Source: an uncultured Oscillospiraceae bacterium (GTDB lineage Bacteria > Bacillota > Clostridia > Oscillospirales > Oscillospiraceae). From it: DNA of 52,506 nucleotides. Positions 7,238 to 16,270 of this stretch are shown here, one piece after another. Where the stretch lies: the NCBI GenBank assembly GCA_944385535.1, contig CALWXR010000012.1, positions 1-52,506 of the forward strand. The letters run 5' to 3'. The notes beneath the pieces are model-generated. The model made no database searches and had not been told where the DNA came from. It was given only the letters and a program-made list of their open reading frames with translations. The position numbers and the translations under genes were made by a program. Position 1 is the stretch's first letter, and each line of letters starts with the position of its first letter.

Positions 7238-7693
7238 TTATTCTTTGGCCTGGCGGAACATGTCGTCCACCTCTTCCCGGGAGCAGCGGTAATCCCCCTC
7301 TCCCCGGCGCAGATAGGTATGACGGTAAGGCTCCCCCATTAAATACACCGGCTTTTGCTCCTTTCCGGCCGGGGGCACGGTGATGGCAATGATTCTCTTT
7401 CCCTCCGCTTGCAGAATCTGAACGTCCTCCCGGCTGAGAAGGTTGACGCTGACCCGGGCCGGGTCGCGAACAACGGCCCAAAAATCCTCCATAAGCCATT
7501 GGGGATCCAGCAGATCCAGGGCCTGAAGGGTTTTGTCCGGCCGCTCCTTCACCCCCAGCAGAATCACGCCTCCCTGGGCGTTGGCAAAGGCGGAGTAAGT
7601 CTCCCAGATGCTCTCCGGCAGGCCGCCTAAAGCCTCCTTGGCTTCCAGCCGGTTATTCTCCCGGTACATTTGCAGATTGGTAATATCCAGCAT
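7238..7693 (-). CDS. Short AlbA_2 (Schlafen-like) domain protein
   Basis: A 151-residue protein starting MLDITNLQMYRENNRLEAKE after AGGAGGCGCTGTC. The core ESIWETYSAFANAQGGVILLGV and the later YRHTYLRRGEGDYRCSREEV are the AlbA_2 signature, seen in larger predicted regulators with a C-terminal ATPase or winged helix. Here only the AlbA_2 domain is present, so it is either a stand-alone member or truncated. It lies at the right end of the accessory region; the MATE gene is divergent. Confidence 0.8.
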   Translation of the reverse strand: MLDITNLQMYRENNRLEAKEALGGLPESIWETYSAFANAQGGVILLGVKERPDKTLQALDLLDPQWLMEDFWAVVRDPARVSVNLLSREDVQILQAEGKRIIAITVPPAGKEQKPVYLMGEPYRHTYLRRGEGDYRCSREEVDDMFRQAKE

Positions 7694-7812
7694 GACAGCG
7701 CCTCCTGAGAAAATAAGTCTACGGAAATGATACCACATTTCCCTCCCCTTTTCCAGTCTCTTATGTACCATTGTCAAAACCGGCATTTTTCAAAGAAAAT
7801 GCCCAGGATCTG

Positions 7813-7842
7813 TTGCGCATTTGCGGCGGAATATGGTATGAT
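7813..7842 (+). promoter_or_regulatory. Putative promoter of the MATE gene
   Basis: TTGCGC (7813-7818), an 18-base spacer and TATGAT (7837-7842) lie 25 bases before the start codon. Confidence 0.45.
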
Positions 7843-7867
7843 AATAAGAAAAAGAAGGGAATGACGA

Positions 7868-9265
7868 ATGATGGCTGCTGGAAAAAACCAGGATCCGGAA
7901 AGAAAACAGCAAATGATGTTGGAGGCGCCCATCTCCCGGGTGATCCCCAAAATGGCCATTCCAACCATTGTGGCCTTTCTCATCAACTCCGTTTACTCCC
8001 TGGCGGACACCTACTTTGTCAGCTCCCTGGGCACCAGCGCCACGGCGGCGGTAAGCGTCAACGCGTCCCTGGATCAGCTGATCATGATGACCGGTTCCAT
8101 GCTGGCAGTGGGCGCCAACAGCTACATTGCCCGGCTTCTGGGCCAGGGGGATAAGGAAAAGGCCAGTCAGGTGCTGTCTACCGCCTTTTTCCTGGCCACG
8201 GGCCTGGGAAGCGCCCTGATGATATTGGGCAGCGTCTTTATGGAGCCCATGGTTCGGCTTCTGGGGGCTACGGACACCTGTCTGGAATACTCCATCGACT
8301 ACGCCACCTATGTGCTGCTGGCCGCCCCCTTCATGGCTGGGAATTTCGTCATGAACCAGTGCCTGCGCAGCGAGGGCAGCGCCACCCTGTCCATGGTGGG
8401 CATGGGCTTCGGCGGCGTTTTGAACTGCATTCTGGATCCCATTTTTATTTTTACCTTCCAGATGGGGGTGGCAGGGGCCTCCCTGGCTACCGCCATTTCC
8501 AAGTGGGTCAGCTTCGGGATCCTGATCTTTCCCTATCTGACCAGAAGGAGCCTGCTCCGCCTGTCCATATTCCGCGTCCGCTTCAGCCGGGATATTATCA
8601 CCCAGATCGTAAGCGTGGGCTCCTCCTCCATGTTCCGCTCCGGCCTTTCCGTGGTGTCGGGGATCCTGCTCAATACCCTGGCCGGAGGCATTTCCGACTC
8701 GGTACTGGCGGCGGTGGGGGTGTGCAATAAGGTGATGATGTTCCCCTTCAGCATCATCCTGGGCTTCGGAACCGGCTTCCAGCCGGTGGCGGGCTATAAC
8801 TGGGGCGCGAAGCGATATGACCGGGTTTGGGAAAGCTATCGCTTCAGCAGCTGGGTGGCCATTGCCGGCAGCGTGGTCATGGGCGTGTTCGTGGCCGTGA
8901 TGGCGGATACCTTCCTTGTGCTGTTCGCCGGAACCGACCAGCAAATGCGGCGCATCGGCGTGCTGTGCATGGTGTCTCAGTGTATTGCCCTGCCCGTCCA
9001 CGGCTGGGTGGCGGTGGTCAACATGCTCTGTGCCGGATTGGGCAATGCCCGGGGGGCCATTACATTGTCCACCGCCCGGCAGGGGACTTGCTTTCTGCCC
9101 ATTCTGTTTCCCATGACCTGGATTTTCGGGGCCTACGGCCTGGCTACGGTACAGGCGGCGGCAGATATCCTGAGCTTGGTTCTGGCGGTGCCCATCGCGG
9201 TAAGGATGCGGCGCAGGATCCGGCAATGTCAGTTGACAACACAGAATTCTCATGGTATTCTTTAA
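7868..9265 (+). CDS. MATE family multidrug/toxin efflux transporter
   Basis: A 465-residue membrane protein with about 12 hydrophobic segments in two MatE halves. The first half contains PKMAIPTIVAFLINSVYSLAD and the loop ARLLGQGDKEKA; the second contains GFGTGFQPVAGYNWGAKRYD, both highly typical of the DinF/NorM-like clade in Clostridia. It should exchange Na+ or H+ for cationic drugs or metabolites across the cytoplasmic membrane; the substrate cannot be read from sequence. The start (ATG ATG at 7868/7871) follows GAAGGGAATGACGA. The promoter of the next operon lies inside its last codons. Confidence 0.93.
   Translation: MMAAGKNQDPERKQQMMLEAPISRVIPKMAIPTIVAFLINSVYSLADTYFVSSLGTSATAAVSVNASLDQLIMMTGSMLAVGANSYIARLLGQGDKEKASQVLSTAFFLATGLGSALMILGSVFMEPMVRLLGATDTCLEYSIDYATYVLLAAPFMAGNFVMNQCLRSEGSATLSMVGMGFGGVLNCILDPIFIFTFQMGVAGASLATAISKWVSFGILIFPYLTRRSLLRLSIFRVRFSRDIITQIVSVGSSSMFRSGLSVVSGILLNTLAGGISDSVLAAVGVCNKVMMFPFSIILGFGTGFQPVAGYNWGAKRYDRVWESYRFSSWVAIAGSVVMGVFVAVMADTFLVLFAGTDQQMRRIGVLCMVSQCIALPVHGWVAVVNMLCAGLGNARGAITLSTARQGTCFLPILFPMTWIFGAYGLATVQAAADILSLVLAVPIAVRMRRRIRQCQLTTQNSHGIL
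9233..9261 (+). promoter_or_regulatory. Promoter of the O-acylation operon
   Basis: A perfect TTGACA (9233-9238), 17-base spacer and TATTCT (9256-9261) overlap the end of the MATE gene and lie 76 bases before the SGNH lipoprotein start. Confidence 0.65.
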
Positions 9266-9337
9266 TTTATATTGGTATATTCTTGCAAAACACCGGAAAC
9301 CGGTCTAAATTGACCAATCTGTGTTTGGGAGGAAGAA

Positions 9338-10408
9338 ATGTTGAAGCATCTGCGCAAAGCGGGACTCACGGCCCTGCTGCTTTTGGGACTGGCAGGGTGC
9401 GGCGAAGTCTCACGGGGGGCGCCCACCATTCCCCCGGAAACCGTTCACGTCCATGAATATACCCAAACGGTGATTCCCCCCAGCTGTACGGAGGATGGAT
9501 ACACCCTGCATCAATGTGCCTGCGGGGACAGCTACACCGATCAGCAGATCCCTATGACCGGCCACAGCTACACCCCCGTCCAGTGGGAAGCCAATTGTCT
9601 GGAGGGAGAGGGCATCCGCTATACCTGCGCCTGTGGGGACAGCTATCTGGAGCAGACCAGTCCGCCCCTTGGCCACCAATACGCCGTGGAAGAGGTGGTG
9701 GAGCCTGAGGGGGAAGCCCGGGGATACACCCTGCACCGGTGCGTCCGCTGCGACAACAGCTACCGGGACAGCTTCACCTGGAGCCCGGAGGCCTTTGCGG
9801 ATTTCTTTGAGGACGCGGTATTTGTGGGGGACTCCATCACCTATAAGATGATCTACCACAACGCCAAGTATAAATCCCTGGGCAACGCCACCATCCTGGC
9901 CCGGGGAGGCGTGTCTCTGACCACCCTGGTGGACAAGGACAGCAGTTATAAGCTTTACTACCGGGGCAAGATCTCGGAGCTGGAAGATATCATGACAAAG
10001 TGCGGCGGAAAGAAGCTGTTTGTGCTCCTGGGCGTCAACGATGTTCCCTGGCTGGGGGTGGAAAAGACCATCCAAAAGCTGGATACCCTGGTAAACAACG
10101 TGCTGGAAAAGAATCCGGATGTGGAAATTTATCTGCAATCCTGCACCCCCATCTACCTGAAACGGGAAAAAGGGAACCTGACCAACGCCAGACTGGACGA
10201 ATACAACGTCCTGCTGAAGGAGTACGCTCTGGAAAAGGGCTATCACTACATCGATATTGCCACCCCAATGAAAAACGAGGAAAACGCGCTGCGGGCGGAA
10301 TACTGTCTGGATCAGTCCATTCATGTCAACGACGCCGGATGCGCGGTTTGGATCAACGAAATCAAAAGCTATCTTTATGAGGAGAATCTTTATGAACAGA
10401 GCAAGTAA
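9338..10408 (+). CDS. SGNH/GDSL-like lipoprotein with ribbon-like Cys/His repeats
   Basis: A 356-residue lipoprotein (lipobox LAGC at residues 18-21). Residues 35-145 hold three repeats of about 36 residues, each beginning H-x-Y and carrying Y-T/R-x-x-C-x-C/R-C-G/D-x-SY (for example YTLHQCACGDSY, IRYTCACGDSY, YTLHRCVRCDNSY), which suggest small metal-binding or disulfide-stabilised modules. The catalytic part has VFVGDSITYK (Ser), VLLGVNDV (Asn) and DQSIHVND (Asp/His), the SGNH hydrolase blocks. It could be an acetyl-esterase or acetyl-transferase acting on a surface polymer with the MBOAT and DHHW proteins downstream. The start follows GGGAGGAAGA. Confidence 0.8.
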   Translation: MLKHLRKAGLTALLLLGLAGCGEVSRGAPTIPPETVHVHEYTQTVIPPSCTEDGYTLHQCACGDSYTDQQIPMTGHSYTPVQWEANCLEGEGIRYTCACGDSYLEQTSPPLGHQYAVEEVVEPEGEARGYTLHRCVRCDNSYRDSFTWSPEAFADFFEDAVFVGDSITYKMIYHNAKYKSLGNATILARGGVSLTTLVDKDSSYKLYYRGKISELEDIMTKCGGKKLFVLLGVNDVPWLGVEKTIQKLDTLVNNVLEKNPDVEIYLQSCTPIYLKREKGNLTNARLDEYNVLLKEYALEKGYHYIDIATPMKNEENALRAEYCLDQSIHVNDAGCAVWINEIKSYLYEENLYEQSK

Positions 10409-10955
10409 ATGGATCAGCCTGCTGCTGGCGGCGCTGCTGGTGCTTACCGGCTGCGGCGGCGAGACCACCCAGCAGACCACCGCCGCCAGCCAGGCGGAAG
10501 AAACCACCGCCGTTACGGTTCCTTCGGAAGCCACCCTGCCGGAAGCCACCCAGGCTTCCTCTTCCGGCCCGGTGATGGGGGAAGTGTACAATAAAATGAT
10601 TGAAAACGTCCAGATGCCGGAAATGCTGGAGCTGGATGAGCAAATGCAGCTGGACTATTGCGGCATTGATTCCCAGGAACTGATTCAATCCCTGGTGCTG
10701 GTTTGCTCCGACGGCATGCGTACCGACGAGATCTGGCTGCTGGAAGCCCCGGACGAGGAAACCGCCCAGGCCCTGGCTGAGCTGGCTCAGCAGCGGCTGG
10801 ACGTGAAAGGGCAGGAGAGCGTCACCTACTCCCCGGAGCAGTACGCCGTGGTGCAGGAGGCGCAGATCCTCCAGCAGGGGAATTTCCTGGCCCTGATCGT
10901 ATCGCCGGAAGTGGAAGCCCTGGCGGAGGTCTACCGCCAGGAAATGGGTATGTAA
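10392..10955 (+). CDS. DUF4358-type small lipoprotein
   Basis: A 187-residue lipoprotein starting MNRASKWISLLLAALLVLTGC (cleavage before the Cys), then a Thr/Ala/Glu-rich linker and a compact domain with VYNKMIENVQMPEM and a C-terminal ALAEVYRQEM. This matches my memory of DUF4358, a family of Firmicutes lipoproteins often found with MBOAT/DHHW genes; its role is unknown. The ATG at 10392 follows GAGGAGAATCTTT and overlaps the end of the SGNH gene by 17 bases, so the two are translationally coupled. Confidence 0.7.
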   Translation: MNRASKWISLLLAALLVLTGCGGETTQQTTAASQAEETTAVTVPSEATLPEATQASSSGPVMGEVYNKMIENVQMPEMLELDEQMQLDYCGIDSQELIQSLVLVCSDGMRTDEIWLLEAPDEETAQALAELAQQRLDVKGQESVTYSPEQYAVVQEAQILQQGNFLALIVSPEVEALAEVYRQEMGM

Positions 10956-10965
10956 CAAGGAATGG

Positions 10966-11100
10966 TCAGGCTTTTCTGCTCTCATAGCGGGAAAGCCTGA
11001 TTGTTTCCCGCTGCGTCCGCGGAAACAGGGCTCCCGCACAAGGGCACGTACCCGCGGGCCGGAAAGCCTTGCCTTTCCAGCGGGTTAAGATACGCGGGAG
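10966..11100 (+). promoter_or_regulatory. Structured leader before the MBOAT gene (candidate RNA element)
   Basis: TCAGGCT (10966-10972) pairs with AGCCTGA (10994-11000), and GCGGGAA (10987-10993) pairs with TTCCCGC (11005-11011), which together can form an H-type pseudoknot. The second partner can alternatively pair with GCGGAAA (11019-11025). Further on, three nested stems form an arm: CTCCCGC/GCGGGAG (11031-11037/11094-11100), ACCCGC/GCGGGT (11050-11055/11080-11085) and GGAAAG/CTTTCC (11061-11066/11073-11078). I could not assign it to a known riboswitch class. It ends about 40 bases before the MBOAT start codon. Confidence 0.5.
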
Positions 11101-11141
11101 ACCCGGCCGGGATATCACTTCATTCGGAAGGAGACAGAGCC

Positions 11142-12527
11142 ATGCTCTTTTCCAGCAATGTATTTCTCTATTTCTATCTGCCCATAGTTTTGGTCCTTTA
11201 CTACCTTTCCCCCAGAAAGCTTCGGAATTTCACCTTGTTCCTGGTGAGTCTGTTCTTCTACGGCTGGGGGGAGCCGGTATACGTGCTTTTGATGGTGGCG
11301 GTGATCCTGCTGAACTATGTGTGCGGATATCTGATTTTCCGACGCCAGGAGCAAGGCCGCAGCGCCAAAAAGGTGCTGGCAGCGGGGGTTGTGCTGAATC
11401 TTCTTATATTGGCCTATTACAAGTACGCCGGCTTCCTGGTGGACAGCCTGAAGCATGTGCTGCCCCTCCTGTCGGACCTGCCCACGCCCCAGGTCACATT
11501 GCCCATCGGCATCTCCTTTTATACCTTCCAGTCTATGAGCTATATCATCGACGTCTATCGCAAGGACGCCCCGGTACAGAAAAATCCCATCACCTTCGGC
11601 ACCTACGTGACCTTGTTCCCCCAGCTCATCGCCGGTCCCATTGTACGCTATTACGATGTGGCGCAGCAGCTGATCTGCCGGAAAGAGACCGTGTCCGCCT
11701 TCGCCTCCGGCATCCGGGTATTTGTGGTCGGTCTGGCGAAAAAGGTGCTGCTGGCAAATCAAATGGGCCAGCTGTGGCTGACCTTGCAGCAGGAGCCCGG
11801 CACCCTGGCCGCCTGGGCAGGCATTGCAGCCTACGCCTTGCAGCTGTATTTCGACTTCTCCGGCTATTCCGACATGGCCATCGGTCTGGGGCGGATGCTG
11901 GGCATCGAATTTCTGATCAACTTCAACTATCCCTACATTGCCCAGAGCATTACGGATTTCTGGCGGCGGTGGCATATCTCCCTGTCCACCTGGTTCCGGG
12001 AATATGTGTACATCCCCCTGGGAGGCAACCGGAAGGGCCTCAGGCGGCAGATTCTGAATCTGCTGATCGTCTGGAGCCTGACGGGATTATGGCACGGGGC
12101 CAGCTGGAATTTCCTGCTGTGGGGCGTATACTACGGTGTGCTGCTGATTATTGAAAAGCTGGTGCTGCTGAAGCTGCTGGATCGGGCGCCCGCTTTCCTG
12201 CGCCATGGATATACCCTGGCGGCGGTTCTGCTGGGCTGGGCCCTGTTCTACTTTGAGGATCTGCAGGCTCTGGGAGCCTTCTTTGACAGCGCCTTCCGCT
12301 TTGTGCCCACCGCCGTTACCGCTGTGAACCAGATCCTGGGTTATCTGCCTCTGATGGGGATTGCCGCCTTCGCCGCCACCCCCGCGGGAACATGCCTGTA
12401 TAAAAAGATCCGGGGCAAACGCTGGATCGCCGCCGGGGAACTGGTCTGCATCGGGGCGCTGTTGCTCCTGTGCGCCGCCGCCCTGGCCAGCCAAAGCTAC
12501 AACCCCTTTATCTACTTCCGTTTCTGA
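11142..12527 (+). CDS. MBOAT family O-acyltransferase (AlgI/DltB/PatA-like)
   Basis: A 461-residue polytopic membrane protein starting MLFSSNVFLYFYLPIVLVLYYL after GGAAGGAGACAGAGCC. It has the typical MBOAT features: SFYTFQSMSYIIDVYR, LFPQLIAGPIVRY, FDFSGYSDMAIGLGRMLGI, FWRRWHISLSTWFREYVYIPLGG and the catalytic His in GLWHGASWNFLLWG. Such proteins pass acyl (usually acetyl) groups across the membrane to a partner that modifies an extracellular polymer. The adjacent DHHW protein is the expected partner. The polymer is not identifiable here, since no glycosyltransferase cluster adjoins. Confidence 0.95.
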   Translation: MLFSSNVFLYFYLPIVLVLYYLSPRKLRNFTLFLVSLFFYGWGEPVYVLLMVAVILLNYVCGYLIFRRQEQGRSAKKVLAAGVVLNLLILAYYKYAGFLVDSLKHVLPLLSDLPTPQVTLPIGISFYTFQSMSYIIDVYRKDAPVQKNPITFGTYVTLFPQLIAGPIVRYYDVAQQLICRKETVSAFASGIRVFVVGLAKKVLLANQMGQLWLTLQQEPGTLAAWAGIAAYALQLYFDFSGYSDMAIGLGRMLGIEFLINFNYPYIAQSITDFWRRWHISLSTWFREYVYIPLGGNRKGLRRQILNLLIVWSLTGLWHGASWNFLLWGVYYGVLLIIEKLVLLKLLDRAPAFLRHGYTLAAVLLGWALFYFEDLQALGAFFDSAFRFVPTAVTAVNQILGYLPLMGIAAFAATPAGTCLYKKIRGKRWIAAGELVCIGALLLLCAAALASQSYNPFIYFRF

Positions 12528-12539
12528 GGAGGCGGCGCC

Positions 12540-13664
12540 ATGAAAACAGAACGAAAAGACTTTATCCTAAGCGCCGCCTTCTGCGCCTTTCTGGCGGTCA
12601 TGCTGGCGCTGTTTCTGCTGCTTCCCAAGCAGGAATTCTCCGAAAAGGAAAAGCGGTATTTGACCAAAATGCCGGAGCTGACCTGGGAGAAGGTCAGTTC
12701 CGGGGCTTATGGGGAGGAGTTGGAAGCCTACCTGGCGGACCACGTGCCGGGCCGGGATTTTCTGGTAGGGCTGTCGGCCTATTATGATCTATTCTCCAAC
12801 CGGCAGGTGGCCGCCCAGGTCTACGTGGCGGAAGGGGATCGTCTGGTGGAGCCGCCGGTTCTCTGGGAGGAAGCCGCCGCGGTCAAAAACATGGCCTCTG
12901 TGAACAAGTTCGCCGAGACCGCGGGCAGCCCGGTGGATCTGATGATCGTCCCCTCCGCGGGCTTTGTATTGGAGGATACCATTTTGGGGCTCCACAATCC
13001 CTACCGGGATGATGAAATCATTCAAAACATCTACGCCATGGCCGGAGAAACGGTAGACTGCGTGGATCTGATCGGGCCCCTGGCCGAATCCCCGGAACGG
13101 AAAGCGCTGTATTACCGCACCGATCACCACTGGACCAGTCTGGGAGCCTACACCGCCTACGGGGCCTACATGGAAGCCCTGGAGCGGGATTATCCCCGCC
13201 GGGAGGAATTTCAAATCGAACAAATCCAAAACTTCCAGGGCTCCACCTACTCCCGCAGCGCCCTGTGGCTGACTCCGGGAGAGCCTCTGGAGCTATGGCA
13301 TGCCGGAGCGGAACTGGCCGTGACCAACGGGGAGGATGAAACGCCCCACGAAGGGGTCTTTTACCGGCAGCGTCTGGAGGAGCTGGACAAGTACACCGTG
13401 TACCTAGACGGCAACCACTCCATCGTGCGCATCGAAAATCCAGAGGCCGCCGGTCAGGGAAGGCTCCTGGTGATCCGGGACTCCTACGCCAACTGCCTGG
13501 GCACCTTCCTGGCAAACTCCTATGAGTCGGTGACCCTGGTGGATCTTCGCTACTACAAAAAGCCGGTATCGGAACTGCTGGAGCAGGAGGATTATACAAA
13601 CATTCTCCTGTGCTACAGCATCGGCAATTTCCTCACCGACGCCAACATCATTTGGCTGCGATAA
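12540..13664 (+). CDS. DHHW family protein (AlgJ/AlgX-like SGNH acetyltransferase partner)
   Basis: A 374-residue protein with one N-terminal membrane anchor (ILSAAFCAFLAVMLALFLLLP). The eponymous motif YYRTDHHWTSLGAY is near residue 196 and a VIRDSYANC Ser block near 313, giving the Asp/His and Ser of an SGNH-like active site. In alginate-type systems this protein receives the acyl group from the MBOAT channel and attaches it to the polysaccharide. It starts 12 bases after the MBOAT stop with GAGGAGGCGGCGCC, closing the operon. Confidence 0.88.
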   Translation: MKTERKDFILSAAFCAFLAVMLALFLLLPKQEFSEKEKRYLTKMPELTWEKVSSGAYGEELEAYLADHVPGRDFLVGLSAYYDLFSNRQVAAQVYVAEGDRLVEPPVLWEEAAAVKNMASVNKFAETAGSPVDLMIVPSAGFVLEDTILGLHNPYRDDEIIQNIYAMAGETVDCVDLIGPLAESPERKALYYRTDHHWTSLGAYTAYGAYMEALERDYPRREEFQIEQIQNFQGSTYSRSALWLTPGEPLELWHAGAELAVTNGEDETPHEGVFYRQRLEELDKYTVYLDGNHSIVRIENPEAAGQGRLLVIRDSYANCLGTFLANSYESVTLVDLRYYKKPVSELLEQEDYTNILLCYSIGNFLTDANIIWLR

Positions 13665-13686
13665 TACCTACTGAACAACGGGAAAT

Positions 13687-13713
13687 GGGGCTGTCTCACT
13701 AAGAGGCAGCCCC
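13687..13713. repeat. GGGGCTGTCTC hairpin, copy 1
   Basis: GGGGCTGTCTC (13687-13697) pairs with GAGGCAGCCCC (13703-13713) with one mismatch. A near-identical hairpin occurs at 41578-41604. It lies between convergent genes and may act as a bidirectional terminator, although no clear T-run follows, or be an IS-end remnant. Confidence 0.5.
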
Positions 13714-13729
13714 AAAGCTATAGGAGGCG

Positions 13730-14482
13730 TTATTTCAGCTCCCGGAGGATCCCGGCGCAGGCGCGGACTTCGGCTTCGTCGGTCTGCCAGAGGTCGTACT
13801 CTGACAGGGAGGGCAGGCCCATGGAGACGGACTGCTTCCGGTAGCGCATGCCGCTGTCAATGGTGCCGGTTCTGGCGGTGGCGTGGAAGGTCACAATGCC
13901 GGTGTGTTCGTGGATGGCCCGGATATTGCCGCTTTTGACCCCGCTGCCCGCCATGATGGTGATTCGGCCCGCCGCCTGACGGTTTAGCTTTCCAAGCAGC
14001 TCCATGCCCGCCGGGGCGCTTTGGGCCTGGCCGGAGGTGAGAATGGCTTTGCACCCCAGAGAAAGGGCCTCTTCCAAAGTCCGGAAGGGATCCCGGGTCA
14101 TGTCAAAGGCACGGTGGAGGGTGATCTCCAGATCTCCCGCCCGGTCCATCATCCGCTTCATCTTCTCCAGATCCAGATCCCCGTCCGGGGTCAGCGCGCC
14201 GATGACCACACCGTTTGCCCCCAGCTCCCGGAACTGATCGATACACCGGCACATTTCCTCGGTCTCCGCCTCATCGTACAGAAAGTCGCCGAACCGGGGA
14301 CGGATGAGCACATTGATCTTCACGTCACAGTCCCGGCGCAGCTGCTCAAATAGGGCCAAGGAGGGGGTAGTGCCCCCGATCACCAGATTGGCGCACAATT
14401 CCAGCCGGTCCGCGCCGCCCCGGCTGGCGGCCATGCCGGAAGCGTAAGAGCCGGTACAAATCTCAAGCAAGGGTTTTGTCAT
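13730..14482 (-). CDS. cutC: CutC family protein (copper homeostasis/TIM barrel)
   Basis: A 250-residue protein starting MTKPLLEICTGSYASGMAAS after AAGGAGAATTCCC. CutC landmarks are GGADRLELCANLVIGGTTPS, VLIRPRFGDFLY, GVVIGALTPDGDLD, LHRAFDMTRDP, ILTSGQAQSA and IMAGSGVKSGN. The family is a PF03932 TIM barrel historically linked to copper tolerance, though its biochemical role is unclear. It is monocistronic, with a TATAAT-like -10 (complement at 14543-14548) with TG extension. Confidence 0.95.
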   Translation of the reverse strand: MTKPLLEICTGSYASGMAASRGGADRLELCANLVIGGTTPSLALFEQLRRDCDVKINVLIRPRFGDFLYDEAETEEMCRCIDQFRELGANGVVIGALTPDGDLDLEKMKRMMDRAGDLEITLHRAFDMTRDPFRTLEEALSLGCKAILTSGQAQSAPAGMELLGKLNRQAAGRITIMAGSGVKSGNIRAIHEHTGIVTFHATARTGTIDSGMRYRKQSVSMGLPSLSEYDLWQTDEAEVRACAGILRELK

Positions 14483-14756
14483 GGGAATTCTCCTTTCAGG
14501 TAAGCAAAGGCCAAACCGGCACAATGATATTGTTTCAGGGATATTATAGCAGACAAAGCGCCGGTTTGCTATAGGCATCCGGGATTGGCCGGATTTTTTA
14601 TGCGTACCGAACAGGAAATTGAAACAGCGCAGCACGGATTGCAACGAGAAGCGGGCAGGATTTTAAAGGCTTCTTGCCCGTGGATTCCTCCGCTTTTTGA
14701 GCTTTCGGCTGTGGCAAAAGCTCTCGGCTCCTTAGAATTCTTCTGGTAAATCATTC

Positions 14757-16270
14757 TTATTCCAGTTCAAACGCTCCGGTATAGAGCTGGTAATACACGC
14801 CCTGCTTTTCGATCAACCGGTCATGGCTGCCCCGTTCAATGATGGAGCCGTGGTCAAGCGCCATGATTACGTCAGAATTCTGAACCGTGGACAGGCGGTG
14901 GGCGATTACAAAGACTGTACGGCCCTTCATCAGGCCGTCCATCCCCGCCTGCACCAGCGCCTCGGTCCGGGTATCGATGGAGGATGTGGCTTCGTCCAGA
15001 ATCATCACAGGCGGGTCGGCCACAGCGGCCCGGGCGATGGAAATCAGCTGCCGCTGGCCCTGGGAAAGGCCGCTGCCGTCGCCCTTGAGGACTGTATCAT
15101 AGCCTTGGGGCAGCATGCGTATAAAGCTGTCCGCATTGGCCAGCTTTGCCGCCGCGATACACTGCTCATCTGTGGCGTCAGGATTGCCGTAGCGCAAATT
15201 TTCCATTACCGTGCCGGTGAACAGGTTGACATCCTGCAGAACGATCCCCATGCTGCGCCGCAGATCCGCCTTTTTGATCTTATTGATGTTGATGCCGTCA
15301 TACCGGATCTTGCCGTCGGCAATGTCATAGAACCGGTTGATCAGGTTGGTGATGGTGGTCTTGCCCGCTCCGGTAGCGCCCACAAAGGCGATTTTCTGCC
15401 CCGGCTCGGCGTAAAGGGTGATGTCGTGGAGCACTTCCTTCTCCGGGGTATAGCCAAAGTCCACATGATCCAGCACAATACGGCCTTCCAGCTTCGTATA
15501 GGTCAGGGTTCCGTCATGATGGGGATGCTTCCATGCCCATACTCCGGTACGCTCGCCGCACTCCACAAGCTGCCCGTTTTCCTCCCGCGCGTTCACCAGC
15601 GTCACATAGCCGTCGTCCGTTTCCGGCTCCTCGTCCATGAAATCAAAAATGCGCTGCGCGCCCGCAAGGGCGGTGATGATGGAGTTGAACTGGTTGGCGA
15701 TCTGAGAAATCGGGTTGGTAAAATTCCAGGAAAGGGTCAGAAAGGAGGCAATCGCGCCCAGGGTTAATGTGTTAAACCCAAACAGCCCCAGGTTTGCCGT
15801 ACCCGCGATGGCCATGTATCCGCCGATGAGGGCGATGATCACATACTGCACATAGCCAAGGGCGTTCATCATGGGCATCATGGAGTTGGCGTATCCGTTG
15901 GCTTTGCCGGAATTGCTTTCCCAAGCTTGATTGCGGCGGCAAAGCTCCGCCTTTGCCTGGGGCTCATGGCAGAACACCTTGACCACCTTCTGCCCGTTGA
16001 TCATTTCCTCAATATAGGCGTCCAGATCCGCAAGGGATGTCTGCTGCGCCGCAAAGTAGCCGCCGCTGCGCCCGATTACCAGCTTCGCCATACACAGGAT
16101 CACAGCCATGGCCACACATACCACAAGGGTCAGCCAGACGCTGAGGTACAGCATACAGCAGAACACCGCCACAAGGGTGCAGACGGAGGAAACAAGCTGC
16201 GCCATGGACTGGGCGATCATCTGCCGCAGGGTGTCCGTATCGTTGGTATAAAGGCTCACGGTATCGCCAT
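14757..16270 (-). pseudogene. ABC exporter subunit 2, N-terminus deleted
   Basis: The frame encodes the second half of an exporter TMD from GDTVSLYTNDTDTLRQM onward, then a complete nucleotide-binding domain: Walker A GATGAGKT, Q-loop VLQDVNLF, signature LSQGQ, Walker B VMILDEATSS and H-loop AHRLST. About the first 125 residues (first TM helices) are missing. The frame joins directly to the middle of subunit 1 at about 16270. A GTG at 16259 could only give a truncated protein. Subunit 2 of such heterodimers carries the consensus ATPase site, so loss of its TM1-2 should inactivate the exporter. Confidence 0.85.

Noticed and set aside
7790-9253. Long minus-strand frame opposite the MATE gene
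   Set aside because: It is His/Gln/Gly-rich with low complexity, a typical antisense shadow of a GC-rich gene, without SD or domain.
10966-11100. Known c-di-GMP-I, TPP, cobalamin, FMN or fluoride riboswitch
   Set aside because: The conserved core sequences of these classes are not present; only stems are visible, so no class was assigned.
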